Origin: Flavobacterium tegetincola DSM 22377
GTDB lineage: Bacteria; Bacteroidota; Bacteroidia; Flavobacteriales; Flavobacteriaceae
Direction of reading: 5' to 3'
DNA length: 64,000 bases
Assembly: GCF_000425485.1 (NCBI RefSeq)
Contig: NZ_AUDN01000007.1
Span: 241,896-305,895, forward strand
Below are positions 1 to 8,798 of this stretch, one piece after another; position 1 is the first letter of the stretch, and each line of letters opens with the position of its first letter. The notes under the pieces are model-generated. The model was given only the letters and a program-made list of their open reading frames with translations, was not told the origin of the DNA and ran no database searches. A program made the position numbers and the translations under genes.

Positions 1-169
1 AAGCGGGCATAAAGATAGAGGCTAAACCTAAAGTGGAAAAAATAGCACCAAATTCGGCGCCTCCCCATTGTTTGGTTTCAAACCAATAATTTGCAATTGT
101 TATCAACCACGCGCCCCAAATAAAGAATTGGAAGAAGCTCATTAAGGTCAATCTGAATTTTATTCCCAT
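1..169 (-). CDS. MFS nucleoside-permease-like transporter, 5' part only
   Basis: Only the first 56 codons lie in the window; the gene continues past the left edge. The reverse strand opens with MGIKFRLTLMSFFQFF and runs through FFIWGAWLITIANYWF to GAEFGAIFSTLGLASIF. This is one hydrophobic segment followed by the loop that starts the NupG/XapB-type nucleoside:H+ symporters (a family within the major facilitator superfamily) in Bacteroidota. Such proteins normally have 12 membrane helices and sit in the inner membrane. The ATG at 169 is the only start at the head of this conserved sequence. Substrate cannot be judged from the fragment. It has no evident operon partner: 233 bases without a gene separate it from cmk. 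Confidence 0.75.
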   Translation of the reverse strand, partial: MGIKFRLTLMSFFQFFIWGAWLITIANYWFETKQWGGAEFGAIFSTLGLASIFMPA

Positions 170-402
170 TTAAAAGTGTATTAATGTATGCTAAATAAAC
201 AGCCCGTAAATCTACTATTAAAAATTTAGAATGCAACAAAGTGAAAAGTAATTTTCAAAAACAAATCTGCATTTTAGTAAAATAGTTGGCCTGATTTAGC
301 TAATAAATTTTATATATTTCGGTTTAAAAAAGTGGGTAAATCAAACAAAGAATGCAGAATATTAACTGATTACACTATTGATCTCCTTTTAATCCTGTTA
401 CT

Positions 403-1086
403 TTATAAAGACTTCTGAACTAATTCCAGTACCTGTGCAAACTGTTCCTCCTTATCGATTTCAGAATTATCGATTTCGATGGCATCTTTTGCAACGATTA
501 ATGGAGAATCCTCTCTATTGGAGTCAATATGGTCGCGTTCCTGCACATTTTTTAGAACATCTTCGAAAGACACAACTTGCCCTTTTTCAGTCAGTTCTTC
601 AAAACGACGTTGAGCACGGGTTTCTGCACTGGAATTCATGAAAATTTTGACTTCAGCATCTGGAAAAACCACAGTGCCTATATCACGACCGTCCATTACA
701 ATTCCGCGCTCCTGCCCCATTTTTTGTTGCTGTTCCACTAATTTGGCACGCACTTCTGAAATTTCAGCAATGCGACTTACATATTGTGAAACATTAAGCG
801 TTCTTATTTCATTTTCCACATTCGTATCGTTCAAGTACATTTCAGCAAAACCCAATGTGTTATTATATTGGAATTGCAAACGAATGTCAGGCAAAGCGTT
901 TATTAAAGTTTGTGTATCAAAGTATTCCTTATTGATATACCCATTTTCCATTGCAAATAAGGCAACCGCACGGTACATCGCGCCAGTATCGACATAAACA
1001 TAACCGAGGTGTTTGGCTAATTGTTTGGCAATAGTACTTTTTCCGGTAGATGAAAAGCCGTCAATGGCGATGATAATTTTTTTCAT
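403..1086 (-). CDS. cmk: (d)CMP kinase (cytidylate kinase)
   Basis: Phosphorylates CMP and dCMP with ATP in the cytoplasm, feeding CTP and dCTP pools. The protein is 227 aa, the usual length for bacterial Cmk. The N-terminus MKKIIIAIDGFSSTGKST contains the nucleotide P-loop (GFSSTGKS). YVDTGAMYRAVA is the classic Cmk dCMP-binding segment, and VMDGRDIGTVVFPDA is the family signature; a lid region follows (AETRAQRRFEEL). An upstream in-frame start at 1113 would add nine residues before MKKII, which do not look like family sequence, so the ATG at 1086 is preferred. In related flavobacteria cmk lies close to porQ and lon; here a small lipoprotein and a thioredoxin gene come between. Confidence 0.95.
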   Translation of the reverse strand: MKKIIIAIDGFSSTGKSTIAKQLAKHLGYVYVDTGAMYRAVALFAMENGYINKEYFDTQTLINALPDIRLQFQYNNTLGFAEMYLNDTNVENEIRTLNVSQYVSRIAEISEVRAKLVEQQQKMGQERGIVMDGRDIGTVVFPDAEVKIFMNSSAETRAQRRFEELTEKGQVVSFEDVLKNVQERDHIDSNREDSPLIVAKDAIEIDNSEIDKEEQFAQVLELVQKSL

Positions 1087-1136
1087 TGCAAGTAAATCTC
1101 GTTTATGGCACAAAAGTAAGCATACTGAACATAAAA

Positions 1137-1160
1137 AAAACTGCTTTTCGGCAGCTTTTT
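1137..1160 (-). terminator. Rho-independent terminator after the small lipoprotein gene
   Basis: On the minus strand a short GCTGC/GCAG hairpin with a CGAAAA-type loop is followed by a run of eight T. It sits 30 bases past the stop of the lipoprotein gene at 1190-1672 and just before cmk, so cmk is probably transcribed from its own promoter. Confidence 0.7.
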
Positions 1161-1189
1161 AGTTTTTAATAATACAATGCGGAATCAGT

Positions 1190-1672
1190 TTATTTTGAAC
1201 TGTTGAACAATTGAACTTCCTTGCTGGATAAATCTTTTTTTAATATAATTGTTGCAGATGGATTTTGAGTGAGGGTTTTATTGATTTGATCGCTCATGCA
1301 AGTTGCGTCCATACAACTTGAAATTAATAGCAATTCCTTCACGTTAATGTCTTGGTCTTCGCCAATTAAATGCGTCGTAACCGTATGATCTTCTGCTGAT
1401 ACGTTCAAGGATATGTGGACAATTTTAGATTCTTCTTTACCAACTGAACTTGCATCTGCTTCAAAGAGTTCGTCTGACAAAGCACCAATTATAGAATCGC
1501 GTTGCATCTTAGACGAAAAATTTTGAACGTACGGTTTTGTCAAATCGAGTTCCCAACCAGAGAAATCCAATTCCCAACCGTCTATAAATTTAGTTTCCTT
1601 TTCTGTTTCATTGCTGCTGCAACTTCCTAAAATGAGAAGTGCAATACTACTTGTAATGATTATTTTTTTCAT
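1190..1672 (-). CDS. Small hypothetical lipoprotein
   Basis: This 160-aa protein starts MKKIIITSSIALLILGSCSSNE: a lysine-rich n-region, a hydrophobic core and the lipobox LGSC, so Cys17 should be lipidated by signal peptidase II. The mature part has two near-repeated blocks (GWELDFSGW and GWELDLTKP). The remainder is mixed alpha/beta with a CMDATC pair of cysteines near residues 116-121. No known domain is recognised. It lies on the same strand as cmk but has its own terminator, so it is probably a single-gene unit. Function unknown. Confidence 0.7.
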   Translation of the reverse strand: MKKIIITSSIALLILGSCSSNETEKETKFIDGWELDFSGWELDLTKPYVQNFSSKMQRDSIIGALSDELFEADASSVGKEESKIVHISLNVSAEDHTVTTHLIGEDQDINVKELLLISSCMDATCMSDQINKTLTQNPSATIILKKDLSSKEVQLFNSSK

Positions 1673-1983
1673 AAAGTATTGACTTATAGTTTCTCAAATA
1701 TAAGAATAATATTTTATTTAAAATTTAATTTTTTGTAAGTTTACCTAAAATGGGACTATTTAATAAGATATTGTATTTATAATTGCACTTACTAAATCTC
1801 AGCACAAAATCGTGGAAATCTTTCAAAACAACGGTCATAAAACGGAAGATGATGTAAGAAAATGTAATCTTCTGGATCTCTTAATTTGGTCTTTAGATTA
1901 AATTTTTATTAACTCCAACTTTATAAAATGACGAGTTAAGGTGGATCGTAACTGCTTTAAATAAAGTTGATATCTTTACCTCT
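1673..1983. other. Intergenic region between divergent genes, no gene seen
   Basis: These 311 AT-rich bases separate the divergent lipoprotein (minus) and thioredoxin (plus) genes. No open frame with a recognisable product was seen on either strand. A TATCTTTA promoter-like box at 1971-1978 lies only five bases before the thioredoxin ATG. If it is used, the thioredoxin transcript would be nearly leaderless; no convincing -33 TTG accompanies it. Confidence 0.4.
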
Positions 1984-2418
1984 ATGAAATATTATTTTAC
2001 TTTGCTTATAATTATCATTTCGATTTTTTCACTTACTAGTTTTCAGACAAGAACGAACAGTTCTTCTGAAAGCAAGGGAATTGAATTTTTTAAAGGCACT
2101 TATGCTGAAGCACTTTTAAAAGCAAAAGAAGAAAATAAATATGTTTTTGTTGATTTCTATGCCACTTGGTGTGGCAATTGCAAACAATTGAAAAAATCGT
2201 TTAAGGATAAAGAAGTGGGTATTTATTACAATAAAAATTTCATCAATATTTCCATTAATGGCGAAACGAAGGAAGGTCGCGAATTGATGCATCTATATCA
2301 AATTCAGAGTTATCCCACCTTATTAATTGTAGATTTTAAAGGAAAGGTACTGACAAAATCAACTGGAGTTCTAAAACCGTACATTCTCATTAATTTTGGA
2401 AGAAGAATTGTCCCTTGA
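1984..2418 (+). CDS. Secreted thioredoxin-family protein
   Basis: A 144-aa protein with an N-terminal hydrophobic signal or anchor (residues 1-21, ending near SLTSFQ) and one thioredoxin fold. The active site is WCGNC at residues 62-66, in the context VFVDFYATWCGNCKQL, so both redox cysteines are present. The cis-proline is in YPTLLIVD. Such proteins act in the periplasm as thiol-disulfide reductases; the partner is not evident here. It stands alone on the plus strand between minus-strand genes. The C-terminus (NFGRRIVP) is of normal length for thioredoxin-7/thioredoxin-like members. Confidence 0.85.
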   Translation: MKYYFTLLIIIISIFSLTSFQTRTNSSSESKGIEFFKGTYAEALLKAKEENKYVFVDFYATWCGNCKQLKKSFKDKEVGIYYNKNFINISINGETKEGRELMHLYQIQSYPTLLIVDFKGKVLTKSTGVLKPYILINFGRRIVP

Positions 2419-2499
2419 GGTATTGTGATTTATGAATTGTGATTTATAAATTTTGGTATAGGAATTATGATTTAGGGTTTAAGGTTTTTGAAAATAAAA

Positions 2500-2640
2500 G
2501 AGCTGCGTGAGGAAAAGTGCGTGAGGGATAGCAGCGGAGCTCTTAATTGCTTTACAGAAAGCAATTAAAGCGGGAGTGTATAGCCCGACAGCATTTTAAG
2601 AAATGGCCCTTTGCCATTTTTAAAATGGTGGCACGCCCAA
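2500..2640. ncRNA. Structured GTGAGGGATAGC...GCCCGACAGC element (repeat or RNA)
   Basis: This is an untranslated, relatively GC-rich block in an AT-rich gap. It contains GCGTGAGG twice (2504-2511 and 2519-2526), and GAGCT/AGCTC pairing around GGATAGCAGCGG. A perfect hairpin follows (2542-2567, TTAATTGCTTT pairing with AAAGCAATTAA across a 4-base loop), then GGGAGTGTATAGCCCGACAGC and GGCACGCCC. Elements of this style are dispersed in Flavobacterium intergenic regions. It may correspond to the Flavo-1 RNA motif of Rfam, but I could not align it. Strand is uncertain; it lies between converging genes, so it could also act as a termination region. Confidence 0.5.
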
Positions 2641-2646
2641 AATAGT

Positions 2647-3666
2647 TTATTGCAAATTTATAGTCAAGCCGAACAAACTGGTATTTGCCGCCAGAGTATA
2701 GCGCGAATAGGAATAATCAAATTTAATTTTATTGAATCGTAGTCCAATTCCAAGCGAAATTCCGCTGAAATTGCGTTGTTCTTCAATGCTCAATTCTTGT
2801 CCGCGTCTAAAGTTATAACCCATTCGGATGTTGAATGCTTTTTCGGGAAATAACTCGGCTCCCACAATTAAGTGACGCAGCGCGTTATTAAAAAAACTGA
2901 CTTTTTCAGGTGTAGAACCGCCGTCAATATTGCCTTGTGCTCTTGCTGGATTAGAAAAAGATACGTCCCACTGCTGTAAATTCTCGAGCGTCAAATGCCA
3001 TCTTAAAGGAACATGTTCCAACTCTTGCGAGATTCCAGCAATGATTTCAAGTGGAAGTTTTTCATTGGCTCCAGCATAAGTGGTAAATTGGGTTCCAATG
3101 TTTCGGATGGCAAGTGCAATGTTAATATCATTGTATTCATCTACGTAAATTGCTCCTAAATCTATGGCGCCTCCAAAGGAATTGTAACTTTCTAATGTAG
3201 AGGAAATCAATTTTGCATTTCCGCCCACATATATATCAGTATACGGTAAATTGTATGCATAACCCACAGAAAGTGCTATTTCACTTCCGGTAAAGCTTGA
3301 GGTTTCAAGACCATTTTCATCATATCCAGCAAAACTTCCGTAGTTGACGTAATTTACACCCGCGTGAAAAGTCTGAGTTCTACGGTCAAAAGTATACGCA
3401 TACGATGCAGTTCCGTAAGTCACTTCGCCAAAAAGACTTCCATAATTTAAGGACAAATGATTGTCCATTTCTGCATTAATTGCAGCTGGATTGAACATTG
3501 CCTGATTTACATCTGTGTCATAAATGGTAATGAGTTTCCCTCCCAAAGCTGCTTGTCTAGGTGAAGTAACCAAATCTAGAAATTGATAAACCGACTTCCC
3601 TCCCACTTGCCCGAAAGAAAGTGTAGTGCTGATAAAAAGTACGAAGAAAAGCTGTTTTTGAAACAT
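2647..3666 (-). CDS. porQ: Type IX secretion system protein PorQ
   Basis: A 339-aa outer-membrane protein with a cleavable signal peptide (MFQKQLFFVLFISTTLSFGQ). Early in the mature part is the conserved stretch YQFLDLVTSPRQAALGG. Alternating hydrophobic beta strands rich in aromatic residues and glycine run to the C-terminus. PorQ belongs to the PorV/FadL-like beta-barrel group and is required for the type IX secretion system of Bacteroidota. The barrel-like C-terminal strands GISLGIGLRFNKIKFDYSYSR and LFGLTINLQ fit outer-membrane insertion. Cargo for this system is encoded later in the window (50198, 52825 and 61919). Neighbouring cmk and lon match the usual flavobacterial order. Confidence 0.9.
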   Translation of the reverse strand: MFQKQLFFVLFISTTLSFGQVGGKSVYQFLDLVTSPRQAALGGKLITIYDTDVNQAMFNPAAINAEMDNHLSLNYGSLFGEVTYGTASYAYTFDRRTQTFHAGVNYVNYGSFAGYDENGLETSSFTGSEIALSVGYAYNLPYTDIYVGGNAKLISSTLESYNSFGGAIDLGAIYVDEYNDINIALAIRNIGTQFTTYAGANEKLPLEIIAGISQELEHVPLRWHLTLENLQQWDVSFSNPARAQGNIDGGSTPEKVSFFNNALRHLIVGAELFPEKAFNIRMGYNFRRGQELSIEEQRNFSGISLGIGLRFNKIKFDYSYSRYTLAANTSLFGLTINLQ

Positions 3667-3753
3667 TGAAAAGTTTTCGATTGCCCATTTATAACGGAGA
3701 TGCGAAGATATTATTTTTGAGCTAACTACATTTATTTAAAGTGCATAAAAAAC

Positions 3754-3790
3754 AAAAAAAGTCCAATCTATGGCTAGATTGAACTTTTTT
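3754..3790. terminator. Rho-independent terminator after lon
   Basis: A stem of about 11 pairs (CAATCTA with TAGATTG, extended by AGT/ACT on the outside) around a four-base loop is flanked by A7 on the left and T6 on the right. It can work in both directions but best serves lon on the minus strand, whose stop is at 3807. Confidence 0.85.
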
Positions 3791-3806
3791 CTACTTAATT
3801 ATAAAA

Positions 3807-6260
3807 TTACGCAATCACTTTTGCGTTTTTTACATCTTGATCTGTAATGGCAATTGCCAAAACTTCGCTCATTTCTTTCACGTAATGAAACGTCAAACCT
3901 TCCAAATATTCTTGTTTTATTTCATCAATATCACGTTTGTTTTCGTGACAAAGAATGATTTCTTTAATATTGGCTCTTTTTGCAGCCAAGATCTTTTCTT
4001 TGATTCCACCTACAGGAAGTACTTTTCCACGAAGCGTAATTTCACCAGTCATGGCCAGACTTTTCTTGATTCTTTTTTGTGTAAAAACAGAAACTAGTGA
4101 CGTTAACATGGCAATACCAGCACTTGGTCCATCTTTTGGAGTTGCTCCTTCTGGAACGTGTACGTGGATGTTGTATTTGGGCAACATGTCTTGGTCTAAT
4201 CCTAAAGTTGCAGCATTTGCCTTGATGTATTCCAACGCAATGGTTGCCGATTCTTTCATTACAGTTCCAAGATTTCCCGTCATTGTCAAGGTCCCTTTTC
4301 CTTTAGAAATCAAAGATTCAATGAATAAGATGTCACCACCAACACTGGTCCAAGCTAATCCTGTAACTACACCAGCTACATCATTGCTTTCAGACTTATC
4401 GCGTTGCATTCTTGGCGCTCCCAACGCTTTCACAACATCTTCTTCGGTAATTTTTATATTGTACTCTTCGTCCATCGCTACTGCTTTTGCAGCACCACGA
4501 ATTACTTGAGCCACTTTATTTTCTAAACCACGAACACCTGATTCTCTAGTGTAACCTTCCACAATAAACTCCAATTGTTTTTTACCAATGGTCAATTGTT
4601 TTGCCGTTAAACCGTGTTCTTTTAATTGTTTTGGAAATAAATGTTTTCTCGCAATTTCCGTTTTTTCTTCAATCGTATAACCCGACATTTTAATGATTTC
4701 CATTCGGTCTCGCAAAGCGGGTTGAATAGTACTCATGTTATTTGAAGTGGCAATAAACATCACTTTTGATAAGTCGTAACCCAATTCAAGGAAATTATCG
4801 TAAAAATCATTGTTTTGCTCTGGGTCTAAAACTTCTAATAAAGCAGAAGACGGATCGCCATTGTGGCTGCTTGAAAGTTTGTCAATTTCATCCAAAACAA
4901 AAACGGGATTTGAAGTTCCTGCCTTTTTCAAACTTTGAATTATTCTTCCTGGCATTGCACCAATATAGGTTTTTCTATGTCCTCTAATTTCTGCTTCGTC
5001 ACGCAAACCACCAAGAGAAATCCTAACGTATTCACGACCTAATGCTTCTGCGATTGATTTTCCAATCGAAGTTTTCCCGACTCCAGGAGGTCCTGTCAAA
5101 CACAAAATTGGCGATTTCATATCGTTTCTTAATTTCAAAACGGCCAAATGTTCGATGATTCGTTTTTTAACTTCATCTAAACCAAAATGGTCACGGTCTA
5201 AAACTTTTTGTGCAAATTTCAAATCGAATTTATCTTTTGAAAAATGATTCCACGGCAATTCTAGAAACAATTCTAGATAATTTCTTTGAATGCCAAAATC
5301 AGGTGCTTGCGGATTCATCCGTTGCATTTTAGACAATTCCTTTTCAAAATGCTTTTGCGTTTTGGCATCCCATTTTTTCTTGGCTGCTTTCTGACGCATT
5401 TCCTCCATTTCCTCTTCTTGCGAAACGCCGCCTAATTCTTCTTGAATGGTTTTAATTTGCTGGTGCAAAAAGTATTCACGCTGTTGCTGGTCTAAATCAA
5501 AACGAACTTTGGATTGAATATCATTTTTAAGTTCCAACTTTTGCAACTCAATATTCATAAATTTTAATGCTGCTAAAGCTCTATCTTTTAGATTATTGAT
5601 AGATAACAAATCTTGCTTTTCTTTAACAGAGAGGTTCATGTTAGAAGACACAAAATTGATCAAGAACGAATGACTTTCAATATTCTTAATTGCGAATGTA
5701 GCTTCTGTTGGAATGTTTGGACTTTCCTCAATAATGGCTGTAGCCAATTCTTTTACCGAGTCGATAATTGCACTGAATTCCTTATCATTTTTACGAGGTC
5801 GTTTTTCTTCAACTTCTTTGATCGTAGCTTTCATGTACGGCATCTCGGTCGTCATCTCGTCGATTTGAAAACGTTTTTTACCTTGTAAAATAACGGTAAC
5901 GTTTCCGTCCGGCATTTTCAATACACGCAAAATACGGGCAACCGTTCCTATTTTATTGATGTCGTTAAAAGTAGGCTCTTCAACGTCTTCATTTTTCTGT
6001 GAAACCACTCCGATGACTTTTCCAGCAGCATTGGCGTCATTTATCAATTTAATTGATTTATCTCTACCGGCTGTAATTGGAATTACTACACCTGGAAATA
6101 ATACTGTATTTCGCAAAGGCAAAATAGCTATATCTTCAGGCAGGTCTTCGTTGTTCATTTCTTCTTCGTCTTCCGGCGTCAAAAGCGGAATTAATTCGGC
6201 TTCGCTATCCAACTCGTGTAGTGACATATTGTCTAATGTAATTATTTTTTGTTGAGACAT
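3807..6260 (-). CDS. lon: ATP-dependent protease Lon (LonA type)
   Basis: Cytoplasmic AAA+ serine protease for misfolded and regulatory proteins. The 817-aa chain has all LonA parts: an N-terminal substrate-binding domain opening at LPLRNTVLFPGVV, a helical linker, an AAA+ module with Walker A GPPGVGKT (about residue 390) and Walker B VFVLDEIDK, and a C-terminal protease domain. The catalytic serine is in KDGPSAG (about residue 711) and its lysine partner in RGKVLPVGGIKEK (about residue 754). An acidic extension of about 40 residues before the N-domain (SEAELIPLLTPEDEEEMNNED) is common in Bacteroidota Lon. It is a single-gene unit with its own terminator. Confidence 0.97.
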   Translation of the reverse strand: MSQQKIITLDNMSLHELDSEAELIPLLTPEDEEEMNNEDLPEDIAILPLRNTVLFPGVVIPITAGRDKSIKLINDANAAGKVIGVVSQKNEDVEEPTFNDINKIGTVARILRVLKMPDGNVTVILQGKKRFQIDEMTTEMPYMKATIKEVEEKRPRKNDKEFSAIIDSVKELATAIIEESPNIPTEATFAIKNIESHSFLINFVSSNMNLSVKEKQDLLSINNLKDRALAALKFMNIELQKLELKNDIQSKVRFDLDQQQREYFLHQQIKTIQEELGGVSQEEEMEEMRQKAAKKKWDAKTQKHFEKELSKMQRMNPQAPDFGIQRNYLELFLELPWNHFSKDKFDLKFAQKVLDRDHFGLDEVKKRIIEHLAVLKLRNDMKSPILCLTGPPGVGKTSIGKSIAEALGREYVRISLGGLRDEAEIRGHRKTYIGAMPGRIIQSLKKAGTSNPVFVLDEIDKLSSSHNGDPSSALLEVLDPEQNNDFYDNFLELGYDLSKVMFIATSNNMSTIQPALRDRMEIIKMSGYTIEEKTEIARKHLFPKQLKEHGLTAKQLTIGKKQLEFIVEGYTRESGVRGLENKVAQVIRGAAKAVAMDEEYNIKITEEDVVKALGAPRMQRDKSESNDVAGVVTGLAWTSVGGDILFIESLISKGKGTLTMTGNLGTVMKESATIALEYIKANAATLGLDQDMLPKYNIHVHVPEGATPKDGPSAGIAMLTSLVSVFTQKRIKKSLAMTGEITLRGKVLPVGGIKEKILAAKRANIKEIILCHENKRDIDEIKQEYLEGLTFHYVKEMSEVLAIAITDQDVKNAKVIA

Positions 6261-6410
6261 ATTATATTTAAGTCATTTTGTCATTAAAAATTCATCTTCA
6301 AATTTAAAATATTAAATGAAGACACGATCGTAATTTATTAAAAATCAATACACTAAAATTAATTAATGGATTACTTTCATCTCATAAAGTCAATCTTTAT
6401 GCCATAAAAA

Positions 6411-6428
6411 AATCCGCCGAAGCGGATT
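6411..6428 (-). terminator. Rho-independent terminator after the duplicated lipoprotein gene
   Basis: A perfect 7-bp stem AATCCGC/GCGGATT with a CGAA loop; on the minus strand it is followed by seven T. It lies 23 bases past the stop of the gene at 6451-7389. Confidence 0.85.
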
Positions 6429-6450
6429 AAATATATATTAAATTTAGCTC

Positions 6451-7389
6451 TTACTGATAGGTTACCTCAAATGCTCCTTCCGTAATTGGAGTAGTTTCAT
6501 TATCTGGCGATCTGCCGACAAAATTAAAAGTAGCTTTCACCTTTTTAGTTGACGTATTATGAGATATTACGGTAATACTCCCTGATTCAGCAGCAAAAAT
6601 GCCACTTGGACTAGAACCTGCTAAAAACATTCCAACGTAATCTCCAACATTGGAGAGTGGATATGTTCCAGCTGCAACTGTTGTAGGAAACAATAAAGTT
6701 ATAGTTCCCATCGTCGTTGTCGTTCCGGTTACTAAAACTTGACCACTTAATGCATTAGCCGTAATGTTACTTGGATTAAACGGTACATCATACACCTTTG
6801 CAAAAAACGAATTACTTGTCGGATTTACAACTGCACCCGCAAAACTGATATTTGTAAACGAACCGTTTGTGAATGTTTTCGTCACCAAAACTCCTGCCGC
6901 ATTAATTCGAGCACCTGTAAATTCAAATGTTCCAGAAATGGTTTTATTTCCCGCATCAATTGAAGTCACCGTCACTTTAGCAGTATCTGTATAACCAGGA
7001 AATGCTGCAAAATCACCAGTACTTGGCGCTGAAATAAATCCTTCGGAAGCCGAGTTGGAATAAAACAAACCTAAAACTACTCCATTTGTGGTTGCTTCAG
7101 TCCAAGTGTACGTTCCTACTTGGTTTAATGGCGCTGGTAATGTTATTTGTACAAAATCATTATTACCAGAACGAAGGCCGGTTATTGAAATTGCGGCAGC
7201 ACTCACAGTAGCTTGTACATTTGTAGCCACAAAAGTTTGTCCGTCAATGTCCACTTTCAATTGTCCATTTGCCATCGGATCTGGAACTGTCACCGAAGGA
7301 TCTAAAGGTTCAATATCGGTAGTACAAGAGCTAAAAAACGTTGCAGTTGTTGCCAAAAAGAGAAATAATAATTGGTTTATTTTTTTCAT
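6451..7389 (-). CDS. Lipoprotein with two DUF6252-like beta domains
   Basis: With the start at 7389 the protein is 312 aa and opens MKKINQLLFLFLATTATFFSSCTTD, a lipoprotein signal with lipobox FSSC. The alternative start at 7419 adds ten residues before it. The mature part holds two copies of a similar beta-rich unit. Copy one contains KVTVTSIDAGNKTISGTFEF and ends FTNGSFTNISF. Copy two contains SITVISHNTSTKKVKATFNF and ends ITEGAFEVTYQ, the protein's C-terminus. Each begins with a segment of the form 'modify-and-export beta domain' resembling the Bacteroidota family DUF6252. The role is unknown, probably cell-surface. It overlaps no neighbour; the next gene ends 43 bases upstream on the same strand. 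Confidence 0.7.
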   Translation of the reverse strand: MKKINQLLFLFLATTATFFSSCTTDIEPLDPSVTVPDPMANGQLKVDIDGQTFVATNVQATVSAAAISITGLRSGNNDFVQITLPAPLNQVGTYTWTEATTNGVVLGLFYSNSASEGFISAPSTGDFAAFPGYTDTAKVTVTSIDAGNKTISGTFEFTGARINAAGVLVTKTFTNGSFTNISFAGAVVNPTSNSFFAKVYDVPFNPSNITANALSGQVLVTGTTTTMGTITLLFPTTVAAGTYPLSNVGDYVGMFLAGSSPSGIFAAESGSITVISHNTSTKKVKATFNFVGRSPDNETTPITEGAFEVTYQ

Positions 7390-7431
7390 TAGTTTTTGAT
7401 TGATTGTTTGAGTTTTCAAATATAAGTTTTT

Positions 7432-8733
7432 TTATTTAGCTGAAAATGTTTTTTTAGGAACTCGTAAAAGCAATATAACGCCGCTAATAAAAAATAGGGT
7501 CAAAAATACAATTGAGTTTCTCATGCTTCCCGTAAGTTGATCGATAAGTCCATAAAGTCCCATTCCTATTACGATTCCGATCTTTTCAGAAACATCATAA
7601 AAACTAAAATAGGAAGCGGTATCTTCCGTTTGAGGTAGAAATTTAGAATAGGTAGATCTAGAAAGTGCTTGAATTCCGCCCATTACTAACCCTACACATC
7701 CAGCTGTAATGTAGAAATGAATTGGTTCTGTAACAAAATAGGCACAGACGCAGATTACAGCCCAAATAACATTGATGACAATGAGGGTGGGAATGTTTCC
7801 AAATTTGGCAGAAGCCCGAGAAGTAATCACTGCTCCTGCAACGGCAACCAATTGAATGACCAAGATACTTATAATCAACCCCATAGTTTTATCGCTTGGC
7901 GAAGGCCAGTTTATTTCTTGTTCGCCAAAATAAGTTGCCACTAACATCACGGTTTGCACTGCCATGCTGTAAACAAAAAAGGCGATCAAATAGCGTTTTA
8001 AAGCTAAATTTTCAAACAACTGATTTTTAACTTTTATCAATTCTTTGAATCCATTAAAGAAGATTGATCGTGTGACTTTCTGATTGGTGCTTTTGCCTTT
8101 TGGCAAAAAATAAAAGGAATATTGACTGAAAAATATCCACCAAATTCCTGTGAAGACAAACGTCAATCGCATGGCATCCATGGCTTCTTGTCCTTCCTTA
8201 CCGATAACCATTGCTAAACTGGCCACCAATAATATGACACTACCGATGTATCCTAAAGAATATCCTCGAGCACTTAATTTATCTTGCTGTTCCTCAAAAG
8301 CAACGTCCGGTAAGTAAGAATTGTAAAACACCAAACTTCCCCAAAATCCGATTAATCCTAGAAAATAGCAAGTCAATCCGAAGTAAATATTTTCAATTGA
8401 AAACCAGTATAATCCGATGCATGACAAAGCTCCGAGATAACAAAAGAATTGGAGAAATCGCTTTTTATTTCCAACATAATCAGCAATTCCAGAAAGTAAT
8501 GGCGAAATTATAGCTACTACTAAAAAAGCAATTGCAGTTATAAAGCTTATCAAAGCCGTGTTTTTAAAGTCGACTCCAAACACGTTGATGTTGGGGAATT
8601 CATCTGAAAAAAGGCTGGCATAGAAAATTGGAAATATTGACGATGAAATTACTAATGGATAAACCGAGTTGGCCCAATCGTAAAATGCCCAAGCATTTTG
8701 CAGTTTCTTACTGCCTTTTTCTAATTGATTCAT
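7432..8733 (-). CDS. MFS transporter, UMF1/Atg22-like
   Basis: A 433-aa polytopic inner-membrane protein with about 12 predicted helices. The N-terminal signature AWAFYDWANSVYPLVISSSIF is typical of the UMF1 family (related to fungal Atg22, a vacuolar amino-acid effluxer). YNSYLPDVA in the middle of the first half and GGIQALSRSTYSKFLP in the second half are further family hallmarks. The ATG at 8733 gives the full-length protein. Substrate in bacteria is not established. It follows the M48 gene on the same strand but a terminator separates the two. Confidence 0.85.
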   Translation of the reverse strand: MNQLEKGSKKLQNAWAFYDWANSVYPLVISSSIFPIFYASLFSDEFPNINVFGVDFKNTALISFITAIAFLVVAIISPLLSGIADYVGNKKRFLQFFCYLGALSCIGLYWFSIENIYFGLTCYFLGLIGFWGSLVFYNSYLPDVAFEEQQDKLSARGYSLGYIGSVILLVASLAMVIGKEGQEAMDAMRLTFVFTGIWWIFFSQYSFYFLPKGKSTNQKVTRSIFFNGFKELIKVKNQLFENLALKRYLIAFFVYSMAVQTVMLVATYFGEQEINWPSPSDKTMGLIISILVIQLVAVAGAVITSRASAKFGNIPTLIVINVIWAVICVCAYFVTEPIHFYITAGCVGLVMGGIQALSRSTYSKFLPQTEDTASYFSFYDVSEKIGIVIGMGLYGLIDQLTGSMRNSIVFLTLFFISGVILLLRVPKKTFSAK

Positions 8734-8760
8734 AAAGTAAAAAATGTATTACATAAAAAA

Positions 8761-8782
8761 AGCTGCCAATGAATTGGCAGCT
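8761..8782 (-). terminator. Rho-independent terminator after the M48 peptidase gene
   Basis: A perfect 10-bp stem AGCTGCCAAT/ATTGGCAGCT with a two-base centre. On the minus strand it is followed by seven T, 17 bases past the peptidase stop. Confidence 0.9.
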
Positions 8783-8798
8783 TCGAAAGTACTCTATT

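Noticed and set aside
3837..4509. Long plus-strand frames inside lon
   Set aside because: They are antisense shadows of a strongly conserved gene, with no family likeness.
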